DNA of 64,000 bases from Ipomoea triloba (Eukaryota; Streptophyta; Magnoliopsida; Solanales; Convolvulaceae): positions 15,896,791 through 15,960,790 of the forward strand of contig NC_044930.1 of assembly GCF_003576645.1 (NCBI RefSeq), written 5' to 3'. Under the pieces are notes generated by a model. That model saw only the letters and a program-made list of their open reading frames with translations, ran no database searches and was not told the origin of the DNA. This document shows positions 32,506 through 43,182 of this stretch, piece after piece; the first letter of the stretch is position 1; each line of letters opens with the position of its first letter. The translations under genes and the position numbers were made by a program.

Positions 32506-33261
32506 AAGCATGGAGATGGTTGGAACAATAGCAATGGAGGATTCCAAACGTGAGCACATTATAATCATGGCAATAAACCCATTTACGGGCAGAACGAGAA
32601 GGGTAGACTTACTTATGGCCCAACTCAAGGGAATGGAGGCCAGATGACTCATTACAAGCCTAATTATAACTCTCAGTTGGATTATGCACAACAAAGAAGG
32701 GACGACATAAGAGAGGTCGACAAAAGACTCACAAGAACTATCATGGAATTGAATAACGATAGAGCTAATCTTAAGCAGGGGATTAGTCAAGAGATTAGAC
32801 AAGAGATTTCAAGCTTAAGATAGGAATCGAAGGCTAGTCTTAAGACAATAGAAAACCAAATATCTTAGATGCTTAAAATGATGTCCGAAAGGCATTACGG
32901 GCAACTTCCAAGCAATACAGAGAATAATCGTAAGGAAAGAGTCAATGCCGTGGAAGCAAATGAAATGAAACATAATGGATGTGATCCAATGGATGTAATT
33001 TGTGGAATATGCAATTGTGAGAAAAGAATGAAGGGAAAATAGATGGAAAATATTACCTCTTGTAGTCCAAGCCTTGAGAAGAACATTGAAAACGCTTCTT
33101 GTGGAATTCCAATGAAGAAAGAAGAAGGTAGGATCACCTCTTGTGACCATAAAGAAGGAAAGAACGAGGAGATCACCTCTTGTGTTAAAGCTAAAGAGAA
33201 CGTGTCGCAAAAAACACGAATCCAAAACCTCAAAAGGGAAAGATAGGGCAAGAAAAGGTAC
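32506..33261 (+). other. Linker between gag and protease, decayed
   Basis: Asn/Gly-rich sequence to about 32700, then Lys/Glu-rich short frames (33043-33246) with repeated ATCACCTCTTGTG phrases at about 33051, 33130 and 33172. This resembles the variable gag-pro linker of Athila-like elements. No domain is recognised. Confidence 0.45.
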
Positions 33262-33841
33262 ATTTAATGCTTTCATGCAAAAAATTTTCAATGATAAACA
33301 ATGCCGTGAATTATTTGGAAATGATGCTTATGATGATTATGCATGCTTATGTAAAGAGATTTCGGCTTTTATGACTACGGGTTACCCCGTAAAGAAGGGT
33401 GACCCGGGAGCTTTTGTAGTTCCTTGTTCCATTAAGAACATTAACTTTCCAAATGCTCTCGCCGATCTTGGAGCTTCTATTAATTTAATGCCCTCTAGTT
33501 TGTTTGAACAACTAAGCTTACCTAGTTTAAAACCGACAAGGCTTACACTTCACCTAGCCAATGAAACTACGCGGTATCCGAATGGTTTAGCGGAGGACGT
33601 GCTTGTGAAATTAGGATAGTTTTTAGTGCCAGTCGACTTTATTGTTTGTGAAATGGGAAGGGATGAGCTCTTTGGCTCTTTAATCCTTGGAAGACCATTT
33701 TTAGCTACATGCCATGCTCGGATTGACGTGAGCACGGGCGAAATTGCCTTATGATTTGATGGACAAACCGAGAAAAAAGGAAAGGAAAGAGTTGAAAAGA
33801 AAGATGATGAGTTGAAAGACATGGTCAAGGTGAAAACCTAG
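33262..33841 (+). pseudogene. Athila-like aspartic protease remnant
   Basis: FNAFMQKIFNDKQCRELFGN is followed by PGAFVVPCSIKNINFPNALA and ADLGASINLMPSSLFEQL. The DLGAS form of the catalytic motif is typical of Athila and related gypsy proteases. After a stop at 33617, FLVPVDFIVCEMGRDEL and LGRPFLATCHARIDV complete the fold, then another stop at 33752. No reverse transcriptase follows: within 150 bp the sequence changes to the 3' non-coding region. Confidence 0.8.
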
Positions 33842-34971
33842 ACCAACCCAAGATGGCAGAATGAAAAGTTGGTTTGGAAGAACACATGGGTTCCAAAATG
33901 TTTCCAAACCACGACAAAGGAGTATGGTTGAGAGAGAAGGAGACACGTTGCGTCTAGCCAAAGACGTAAAACGTGGCGCTGCTTGGGAGGCAACCCAAGG
34001 TTTTTAATAATTAATTTGCGTTGTTTTTATGTTTTGTTTTTAATTCTTTAGTAGTATTATCATTAGTATATGTTTTGGGAGACTAATTTGTAGGGTTAAT
34101 GGTCAAAAAATGCTACGGGAGAGCCAAAACTGGACAAAAGGCGAAAAAAACTGAAAACCGGAGGAAAATACTGGACTGGACTGTCCACGTGTTATTCATG
34201 CCTGAAGGACATATGGATGGATTCCAGTATCCATCCACGCGCCCAGTCACGCGTGAAGGACACGTGAACGGAGCATGTTGGCGTGAATAAAACACTCGGC
34301 CGAACCACGGAAGTTTCATCCCCAAATACAATTTTCTTCTCTTCCTCCACGCCAAAACACTAGTCCTAAGCAATGTTTGTGTAAAAGTTCATTATTTTTC
34401 ACCTTTCTTGAACAAAACAAAGGCTAGAACATCACCACAAGGTAAAAACATCTTCTTAAAGCTATTTCAATGGTTATTTTTTAATTTTGAAGAGTATATT
34501 CATGAAATTCTATGCTACATTGTTTTGCAATATTTAGTGTGATTTGAATGTTTATAATGGTTAGAAAAGCATCATAGAACTTTATTTCATTGCTTTCTTC
34601 CATTCCTTGTGACTAAATTGGTAGATTGAATTCAAATTTTGAACTCTAGTGTGAACACCATGAAAATCCAAATGGGTTTGCTTGATTTCTTGATGTTATG
34701 ATGAAATTGATGCTTGAATTGATGTGGAAACTTGTTATAGAACATATATATACCATCAATTTAATATTACACATGCTACATTGTTGAATTGCATTTTCAT
34801 TCTTTGACCCTAATTTTTGAATTGGGGAAGAATATGAAGTTGACTTTTTGAAATTGTTGACTTCTATGTTGACATTGTTGACTTTTGAATTGAATTGCCA
34901 TATCTTGAAATTGAGCATGTGTGTGGTATTGGAACTTTATTGTTGACATTTTCATGATGAGAATTAATCCA
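33842..34971 (+). other. 3' non-coding region of Athila-like element
   Basis: It contains GGGAGGCAACCCAAGG (33986-34001), a phrase common just after the coding part of Athila-like elements. It also has a cassette (34165-34285) resembling the LTR's ACGCGTGAA/CACGTG block. The rest is AT-rich with no gene. Confidence 0.6.
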
Positions 34972-34984
34972 AAAAGAGGGGATA
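34972..34984 (+). promoter_or_regulatory. Possible polypurine tract
   Basis: AAAAAGAGGGGAT lies 30 bp before the right LTR. The distance is larger than usual, so its role is uncertain. Confidence 0.4.
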
Positions 34985-35014
34985 CTATGGCGAAATTTTT
35001 ATGGTGTGGAAACT

Positions 35015-36440
35015 TGATAAGCTCCCAAGATACCTATATATTCAGATTTAAATAGGGATAGTTTTATAGCATTTCAGTATCCTTATGTGACTAATTTACG
35101 ATATTATGTGCTTTAATTCAATAACCACACACAAAGCTACCTTGGTGTATTTTGAGACATTCCACAGGTCCCAGGAGACATTAGGTACGAGAGATGAACA
35201 AAACGAGCAAAACTGAGCAGGACAGAAGTCCCAAGGGCCCAGAATGTTGCATCCACGCGTGAATGCCACATGGATGAATTCCAGTATGCATTCACATAGT
35301 CATTCACGCGTGAAGGTCACGTGAACAAGACATTACGGAGAAATTATTTTAGGGAAATTTTGGGAGAGACTATTTAAGGAGGCTTGATAGAATTCTGAAG
35401 AGAGCTTTTTGAGAGAGCAGTTTTTAGAGTTTTAGAAACCAAATTTCCATTCTTAGATTAGGTTTTACATTTCCTTGTAAATGAAGAAGTGAAGCTTAGA
35501 TTGAAGACTACCATTTCATTTACTAGGTGATATCTATTTGAATCTTATTTCTATTTTACATATCTTGTTCTTAGATTGAATTAGTTTATGATCTTAAATC
35601 TATGATTATGTGTAGCTAGTTCTATCTAGGGATTGAGTTGTGTGAATCTATGCTTGCTAGTGTGAAGATCCTATTTCTGATTGTCGATTTGATTGATTTG
35701 ATGTTGGAGGATCTATTCTTGTCTATTGATTGTTAGTTTGATTAGATCTTGTATAGATTTGGCCAATCTATTGAGTGATTAAGACCTTGACTCTATCATG
35801 GTATTGATTTGAGTTGAGTTGGAGATTTTTGTAATCTTAGATCCTATGGAATTCCATGATTGGGAATAGTAGGAAAGTGTGTAGCCTAGGTGTTTGATAA
35901 AATATCTCTTAGGGCTTTTGGTTGCCAAATGGTACTCCTAAGCCTTTTTTTTAGTATTACTGACTCTGTTACAATGTAGAATCTGTTCATAGCTATTTTC
36001 TCAACCTTCTAAAGCACAAAGAGTCAATAGTTGCCTCCACTGAACCTCGAACCCACTCCTAAGCCTAAGAAGCCCTAGTACACAAAGGTGGAAAAGGACT
36101 AAGATGACACACTCTTGAATAGCCAACACAATTGCATCATTAGACCACTACTTGAGACACACGATGAGGCAGCATAGACAAGCACAATTCATTCCCTTAT
36201 TTCTTATTTCTTATTACTTATTAGTTTGATCTTAGTTATCTCTTGCACACTTATATTTCATACATGCCATTCACCACCCTCACACGTCTCATCCCGCATT
36301 CATTCGATTGAAAGCATAGCATAACCCAACCTCCACGTCCCTCCTTCGAGACCGACACTCGGGGACTCGTCGTTTTATCATTACCACATCCACTACACAT
36401 ACCTCACTCACCCTATGCATGCCAAAAAATACCCTTATCA
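35015..36440 (+). repeat. Right LTR of Athila-like element
   Basis: 1,426 bp from TGATAAG to CTTATCA. It keeps the uninterrupted version of the site where element A entered the left LTR (35152-35170). It carries a 109-bp SINE-like insert at 35946-36054 that the left LTR lacks. Confidence 0.9.
35946..36054 (-). mobile_element. 5'-truncated SINE with 12-bp TSD
   Basis: This 109-bp insert is flanked by ACTCCTAAGCCT on both sides (35934-35945 and 36055-36066). On the minus strand it starts with GTGGGTTCGAGGTTCAGTGG, containing a Pol III B-box-like GGTTCGAGGTTC, and ends in a short A run. These are tRNA-derived SINE features. No A box is present, which suggests 5' truncation. The family is not recognised. 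Confidence 0.65.
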
Positions 36441-38001
36441 GGCTTTACTTGCACTTTTCACCTATCAGTCTACTAAGCATTCTATTGGCATGGAGCACTT
36501 TTTAGTTGACCAATGACCTAAGAGACATTTTATTAAACATGTTGTCTTCACTTTATTTTTCACTTCGGCCTTTCGGAACATAAAACAAGAAAATACCTAT
36601 GATTAGGAGCTATATTGAATCTAGTAAAACCATGCTAAGATTCAATGCCTTAGACAATCCCTAGAGTTGGCCATTCTCGAAGACAACTGGATCACGAAAG
36701 CCCAAGAAAGGGACCTAGTACAGAGCTATCCAAGAATACGATACGGATTGGACTTAGTATTTGTATTATTAGTAGGATTAGGGCTTATTAGTTATAATGT
36801 AACAAGGACTCCCAATATGAGGCGGTATAGGATTCCTATTCCTTGTAGGGCTCTAGGCCCAAAATATGTATAAATAGACCCTCCATTCATGGAAGAAGAC
36901 AAGCAATTCTGAGCAATACAATACCTATATTTTCTCCATATACTTCTCGCTACATATTTCCTATATTCTCGTTATTCTAACAGGTAGTGTTGGCCTGCTT
37001 TTGACTACCCAAAAGTCATAAAACCAACAGAATTCGAGTAGAAAGATTGTCAAGCTCTCTTCTCCAAGAAGATCTTCAAAAGTACAATGTGTATGCTAGA
37101 GAGAGAAAGTAAAATTGAATCTAAACTGAATCTAATGTCCTTCCTTAGTAGTTGGTGTCCTAAAAATATCTAATTCTAGCTTAAATAGCCTTCCATCCAA
37201 GCACATTCTTCAAATATCTAGCTGCTCCCTGTCCACGATCCAATCCATGAAGTGGGATGCTCGTGGGTAGTGTCACTTATCCTGCCACGTTCCGGTCCAC
37301 GATCGTGGGCCGGATTCTGGAACCTTCTATTCTCCATCCACAACCTCATCCACGATTGTGGACCCTTCGTTGACAGGCTCCATCCGTGTGATTCTCCATT
37401 GGTTGCTCCCGATTAAGTCCACATGTTTTTCCTTTAGCTCAAAACCCTTCAAAACCACTAAAGTACAAGATATGATAAAGCATTAAAACACATTAGCACA
37501 TTTAAGCAATTATGGTCACAAACCAACCACAAAGGATAACATTTAAGCATAGAATGGCCCCAAAGACCCTTAAATACGAGTGTCTTTGGCACTTATCAAG
37601 TGCCAAATATGCCTTATATTGTGGGGTGTTTTAGTGGTTATTATTGGCTTCATTGAGTCTTTTTTGGTTGAATTGTGTGCTTAATTGTTTTTGTTTTGTT
37701 TTGTTCTTTATTATTGCATAAAGGTTGCATTTGAAGACTAACATTAGAACACTTTTGCATTTGCAGGGCATTTGATTGGTTTTAAGGCATTTTAAGGCAA
37801 GAAAAGGACTAAGTGAAGAAAAACATCAAATTTTTGAGCATGTACAAGTGGTGTACGCTCGTAAAGCCCTCATATAGGAGGAGGCCAACAATTTCTCGTA
37901 CAGAAGGAGGCCAACAACTGCACGCCTGGATCACGATCGTGCTATCGACCGAGTTAAATGAACATGGATACGATCACGCATACGTGCGTACATGGCTCGT
38001 A
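36441..38001. other. Flank with an LTR-like promoter piece and palindromes
   Basis: 36684-36982 resembles a copia LTR: TATAAATAG box near 36870, then a transcript-start-like region and an end CTCGTTATTCTAACA. 37220-37370 contains repeated CCACGATCGTGG-type palindromes. 37560-38001 looks like part of another LTR, continuing at 60821 beyond element B. Frames at 36667-36873 and 37813-38058 are judged spurious. No gene is supported. Confidence 0.4.
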
Positions 38002-38006
38002 CCAGT

Positions 38007-39654
38007 TGTTGGTCCCAAGGGGATGGGGTACAAGTCTAGAGGGTGGGGGGGTGAATAGACTTGTATAAGATTTTGCAAATCTTTTTCGACCTCTCGTGTG
38101 TATTGGACTTAGGATGTTTAGGTCCGATACCTCACAAGGTGAAGACAAAGTTTTATGCGCAGCGGAAAAGTTATCCCCTTTTTAATTAGCACGAGTTTGA
38201 GTTAGTTCGAGAGGTATGGTTATATGCAGTGCAGTTCGAGAGTTAGATAGCGAGAGATAAAAGCAGAAAGTAAATGCGAGAGAGATTTTTAAGTGGTTCG
38301 GCCAACCCGCCTACGTCCACTCTTCTTCTAGAAACTCCCTAGAAGGATTGCACTAAAACTTCCCTTTTTAGTACAATATCGAGAGCTTGAGCTTTGATCA
38401 CGAAGTCCGCCTCAAGCCTCAGGTTTTTCGCCCCGCTTCTTGTTACTCCACCTCTCTAGCACTTGAGCTTTGATCACCAAGCCCGCCTCAAGCCTCAGGA
38501 TCTTCACAAGACAGCTCCCATGTTACGCCGCCTCTTCTTGCCTTCTCCAAAGCAAGGTTGTTCCGGTGATCACAGGTTGAGTGTAACAATCTCCAATCTG
38601 ACCAAAAGCTTTCGTTGGATAATCTTCCTTGTAGAGCAGCTTCGGTCACCTTCTAGATATGTAGTAGTTTCAGCTTTGTAATTCTCTCAAAACACTAAGA
38701 TGTGTTTTCTCGCTGTTGTGAATATCAAGGATGATATTCCAGATTAAGCACTTGCACTTTGAACGTTTGAACTAGACACCTCTTATGATAGCTTGAATTT
38801 TTCGAACCTCTCTAAATTTGTGTCTTCACGTCCTTATATATGAGAGTTGAGGAATAATTCCATTGGAGGGAAAATTATTCCGTTTGAAATCTGTCTCCCA
38901 TGCCGATCATGGGACTTGCATATTTTTAGCATGTTTCATGGAGTGGTGGTCTTGTAACTTGAGCCTTTTGTCTTGTAGTGAATATCCCATAGTCCACTTT
39001 CTTGAGTCCATGCTCCACTTACTACTTTTAGCAAAAGTTACTCTTTTTATGTTCCCATTGATCCTCTTTTTAGGGAATAAGACCGACCTTGGATTGGTGC
39101 ACTTTCTATCCGTTTGTTGTGGAGTTCTGACGTGGCATCCACTTCCGGTAGTTCCCATAATATTCTTTTGGCACCTCCTTAATATTTTATCTCCATGATA
39201 TTCTTCTTCTCCAAACTTAGATTACTTTATCCATGCATGTTGACTGTCATTCAGTCCTTTGGAGAAGTACCAGTTCATCGAGATCAATGTTGATGTCTCG
39301 ACTACTTGATGTCTTGATCCTACGTCTCGAACTTGATTGATGTCTCGAGAGATTCCATCTCTCGAACTCTACTTATGTCTCGAGACTTAGTTGATGTCTC
39401 GCAGACCCTTATTCCTCCAGTGATGTCTCGTGCCTTCTTCTGATCTATCTATAGGCTTACAACACGAAACTTCTAAGATGTTCAAACAAGTTCACCTTAA
39501 GCTTAAATATTTTCCGAGTTGAGCTCAATTACCCGGTTGTATTTTTGCTCTTAGTTTACTTGTCGAACTTACAGGTATTTCCTATCTATCGAGACTTAGG
39601 AGATTGTGAATTACACTTGGTATCATTAAAACCTATTACAATAAGTTCCTAACA
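38007..39654 (-). repeat. 3' LTR of copia element B
   Basis: 1,648 bp; on the + strand it begins TGTTGGTCCC and ends TTCCTAACA. It has one block of the TCTCGA-palindrome region (39290-39400) and TTCGAGAGGT at 38206. It is related to the LTRs of A but clearly diverged. Confidence 0.9.
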
Positions 39655-39655
39655 A

Positions 39656-39668
39656 TTTCCCCGTTTTT
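39656..39668 (-). promoter_or_regulatory. Polypurine tract of element B
   Basis: On the minus strand AAAAACGGGGAAA lies directly before the 3' LTR. Confidence 0.85.
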
Positions 39669-39934
39669 GATGATGCCAACACTACACTTACTTATATGGC
39701 TGATTTGCAATAAAAGATTAACTTTGATTTTATTTTCAGTGCATACGGTAAGTTTGACAAGGAAACTAATCTGCTAAAGCATGAAGTAAAAACTCACGCA
39801 ACCCCCAGCAAAGGATATATATATATTGAGATAAGGGAAAGTTTTACATGAAAAGGACTTGGCAGACAAGTTAGAATACAGATGAGACCAAGAACAACAG
39901 AAATGATAAAGAAGGAGTCATGGACAACGAGAGC

Positions 39935-40852
39935 TTACTTCTTGTTTGCTAGAATCTTCTTGTTGATTGCTTCTCGTGTCTTGACGGGGTCTTTTGTGTC
40001 TACCAAATTCAGATAGTCATCTGTGACATGAAAGAATAGGTAGTTCCTGAAAGCCTCCCCAACAAACTCACCTTCAATTACTTCATTTTTCCACCAGTAG
40101 ACACATTCTTTTGGAGACATGTTGCTGTGAAGAGATATTCCAACGTACTTCAGAAGATTGAAGATCTGATGAACGAGATTTTTCTCGGTGTCCTCTCTAT
40201 TTCCGAACCTGAAGGTGATCATCAATTGTTCATCCCTTCTTTCTTTCTCTGTTTATTGTTCTTGCCTTTTCCTTTTCCTTTCCCTGTCTTCTTCTCTTCT
40301 CTTCTCCAACTCCTTTGTGCGCTGAACCCTTAGTTCCTACTTCCTCTTGGCTTCCTCCATTGCCTTGTTCACTGTTTTTGGAACTTTCGGAGGAGGTCCA
40401 GTGGTTAAGGGTTCACTTGCTGCCCTTTTCTTGCTTGTGGATGTCCCTCTTGACCCTTGATTCCCTTGAATTTCCCCTTTGTTGGCATCATCCATACGGG
40501 AAAGGAGAGTGGACATACCTTCAAAAAGTGTTTGAAGCTGGGCAGGGACTTGGTTCGACAGGTCATCGAGTAGTGCTTTGATTACGTCCTATCGAAGTTC
40601 ACTGGAGTTCTGGAAGGCTCGAATTTCAGCTCTTAGTTCTGCCACTTCAGCCTTTGCTCCTGCAGCTTCTGCTCGAGCTTCCGCAGCCTCATTTGCGGCT
40701 CGTCTTGCTGCATCTTCAGCCCACACTGCTTGTTCGAGAAGTTCTGTATGACTGGCTTGGGATTCACTTGTACCAGCAGCAGGCATTGATGCGTTGCGAA
40801 CGATAGTCAGTATGCGCTCAACTTGAGCCATCTTCTGAGATTGATCAGCCAT
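39935..40852 (-). pseudogene. Env-like ORF of element B, C-terminal part
   Basis: The frame resumes after the inserted LTR with MADQSQKMAQVERIL, an Ala-rich coiled coil (40589-40852) and a stop in SSELR where A has CAG. It continues with DLSNQVPAQLQ, a Lys-rich segment, and a C-terminal domain seen only here (39935-40225) with HQIFNLLKYVGISLHSN, CVYWWKNEVIEGEF and DDYLNLVDTKDPVKTREAIN. This last piece falls in A's gap. It looks globular, with Trp and aromatic residues, and has no membrane segment. Confidence 0.7.
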
Positions 40853-41447
40853 GAATTGGCGTCCACCGCGCGTCCATCGGCGCCCAGGATTTCGGCGTCA
40901 CGGCCGAGAGGCCGGACGCCACCACGGACGCGCGTCCGCAGGTGTTCGAGACTACGGCGTCACGGTCGAAAGGCCGGACGCAACCACGGACGCGCGTCCG
41001 CTGCGCGTCCGTGGCGCCCAGTTTTTCTGCGCCAATGCCGAACGTGCAGACGCCGCCCGGACGCACTCGTCCGCCGTGCGTCCGCCGCTGTGGGTAACCG
41101 CGAGCCCGCGCGACGCGGAGCCGTTTCGACCGAACTTTTGCCCCGATGTTTTTGCTCCCGAATGTTATGATGCTTGGAAGGCCTACGGGCAACCGAGTCA
41201 ATTTTTGAAAGCTCAAATATTATTTTGTACATTATGTTCATTAATGTGGGGAAAATTGTGTTTTTAAGAAACAAGTGTGACCCTTGCCACTTTGAATTTC
41301 ATGGTGAAAAGTCATTAACAACTATGTGTATTTTGGAGATATATTCGGATAAGAATGATCGTTTGAGTCATCACGTGAATATACTAATTAAACCCAAGGA
41401 CAGAAAGAATGTTTTGAAAACCTTAGTTCCTGGATAATGTTGTTGAG

Positions 41448-41990
41448 ATGTTTAACTTTACGGGAGGCCTGCGGGAGCCGTGGCCCGAAAGTTAATGAGA
41501 TGTTTGACTTCTTGGGAGGCTTGCGAGCCGGGGCCCGGAAGTTAATGAGATGTTTGACTTTACGGGAGGCCTGCGGGAGCCGTGGCCCGAAAGTTAATGA
41601 GATGTTTGACTTTACGGGAGGCCTGCGGGAGCCGTGGCCCGAAAGTTATTGAAATGTTTGACTTCTTGGGAGGCTTGCGAGCCAGGGCCCGGAAGTTAAT
41701 GTGATGTTTGACTTTACGGGAGGCCTGCGGGAGCCGTGGCCCGAAAGTTATTGAAATGTTTGACTTCTTGGGAGGCTTGCGAGCCGGGGCCCGGAAGTTA
41801 ATGAGATGTTTGACTTTACGGGAGGCCTGCGGGAGCCGTGGCCCGAAAGTTATTGAAATGTTTGACTTCATGGGAGGCTTGCGAGCCGGGGCCCCGAAGT
41901 TATTGAGACGTTTGACTCTGCGGGAGGCTTATGAGCCGGGACCCAAAAGTTATTGAGATGTTGACCTGCGGGAGGCATGAGTGCCGCGGC
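41448..41990. repeat. Tandem array of 50/52-bp units in the truncated LTR
   Basis: About 10-11 units equivalent to those at 5337-5935, for example ACGGGAGGCCTGCGGGAGCC with GTTAATGAGATGTTTGACTT. The alternation between TTGCGAGCCGGGGCCC and GCGGGAGCCGTGGCCC types persists, but unit order differs from the other LTR. Confidence 0.85.
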
Positions 41991-42380
41991 CCGAGGTACT
42001 TGAAAATATTCCAAGTATGCCTTACACTTATCCAGGGGGAAACTAAGTAAAATTTTACTAACTATGAAAATCTAGTTACTCCGTACCTAGATTGAAGAAT
42101 AAAATGTCACGAGTTCTGAACAGTAAAGTGTGTGTGTTGTTGAACTCACTATTTTGAGTTAAATGATGAAATTCTTGGAAATGAAAGTGTTATATGCTGA
42201 TATCACTCATATACTAGGCTATACTTTCTTTTGTTGATTGCAGGTAGATTGCAACTGATGGGTAACGTTTATACTTTCTGAGTATTATGTTGTTTTTGAA
42301 ACCTTTGTTTACTTTCGAGTGACAATGGATTTCCTTACTTAGCCGTCGTGCTAACTACACTTCATTGTGTCCGTTATCAG

Positions 42381-42845
42381 ATGGAATCTAGTGTGGGCTC
42401 ATGCAGCCCAGCGGACTCCGATCCATCGGAGTTTGAGTTCCCCGTTCTAGATTACGATGATTATATGCAGTTTTTGTCTGATGATGACCCGTACACCCCC
42501 GGCTACGCTCCAGATCCTCCAGTGCTAATTTGTACTCCCGACCCTGTGCCCACTTCTATCTCACCGGCGGTACCGGTTTGGTCACCAGTCCCTGTTGAAC
42601 CGTTGTGCCCTCTAGACATTATTCAGGCTAGCTATGGGTTCTACCCCATAGAGGTTTTACCCGATAGTGATCCTCTCGAGTTTGTTGTTCGCTATCCTTA
42701 CCCGTGGGACCCGAGTCCCCCGGAGTATCATGACGAGTGGATGATGCATATCAATACCTGCAACTTTCTAGACCACATCACCTGGTTCGAGGGTGAGTGG
42801 CACCTTGTTTGGGGCACCTACACTGGCCGGTGTACCACTCGTTAG
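42381..42845 (+). CDS. LTR-embedded ORF, 154 residues, unknown
   Basis: ATG 42381 opens a frame MESSVGSCSPADSDPSEFEF that is Pro/Asp-rich (DYDDYMQFLSDDDPYTPGYA, EVLPDSDPLEFVVRYPYPWD) and ends with DHITWFEGEWHLVWGTYTG and TAG at 42843. There is no signal peptide, membrane segment or known motif. The solo LTR at 3566-6600 keeps the flanking phrase TCTAGTGTGGGCTC but lacks most of this ORF. It could be a transduced fragment or an LTR-encoded gene of a subfamily; function is unknown. Confidence 0.4.
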   Translation: MESSVGSCSPADSDPSEFEFPVLDYDDYMQFLSDDDPYTPGYAPDPPVLICTPDPVPTSISPAVPVWSPVPVEPLCPLDIIQASYGFYPIEVLPDSDPLEFVVRYPYPWDPSPPEYHDEWMMHINTCNFLDHITWFEGEWHLVWGTYTGRCTTR

Positions 42846-43182
42846 ACTAGGTAGTGTCTAGGGTGGGAAGTCAAGTCTGACCTTTTGTGTATATATCTTT
42901 TGTAGCCATGCTTGTACTAAGATGGCTAGTGGGTCGGGTCTATCTCAAACTCTCCTAGTGGTTTGTAACTAAACTTTGGTACTTGTTAGTAGCTAGCTTA
43001 GCTACTCTTTTGTTGATGCCATGAATATATATATCAAGTTATGATGATCATGATGATACAGTACAGTTTCTTATCTTTAGCTTGTGCATCTAGAATGAAT
43101 CCGATCTGTATGTGATTGGGTTTAGTCTAGGTGTGGCGGTAACTACTCCGATTGTTCGGTACAGCTGAGTCGGGGTGTTACA

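Larger units (their letters stand above)
11033..36440 (+). mobile_element. Non-autonomous Athila-like Ty3/gypsy element (interrupted)
   Basis: The LTRs begin TGATAAGCTCCCAAG (11033 and 35015) and the right LTR ends CTTATCA at 36440, a 7-bp perfect inverted pair. The flanks are GACTT and GGCTT, a 5-bp target site with one change. The left LTR is split by copia element A. After the LTR comes a tRNA-Asp-type primer site, then gag and protease remnants, then a non-coding tail with a GGGAGGCAACCCAAGG sequence typical of Athila relatives. No reverse transcriptase, RNase H or integrase is visible in the 3.9-kb interior, so it depended on other elements. Confidence 0.75.
40853..43182 (+). mobile_element. 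5'-truncated gypsy LTR inside the env-like ORF of B
   Basis: It is homologous to the solo LTR at 3566-6600 from about base 4740 of that copy onward: the GC-rich palindromes, the tandem array, then a different 3' part ending CGGGGTGTTACA. The first 1.2 kb of the LTR and about 140 bp of the env-like gene are absent at the left junction (about 40853). No target duplication can be checked, so a deletion took both after insertion. Compared with the solo LTR it contains an extra segment encoding 154 residues. Confidence 0.75.
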
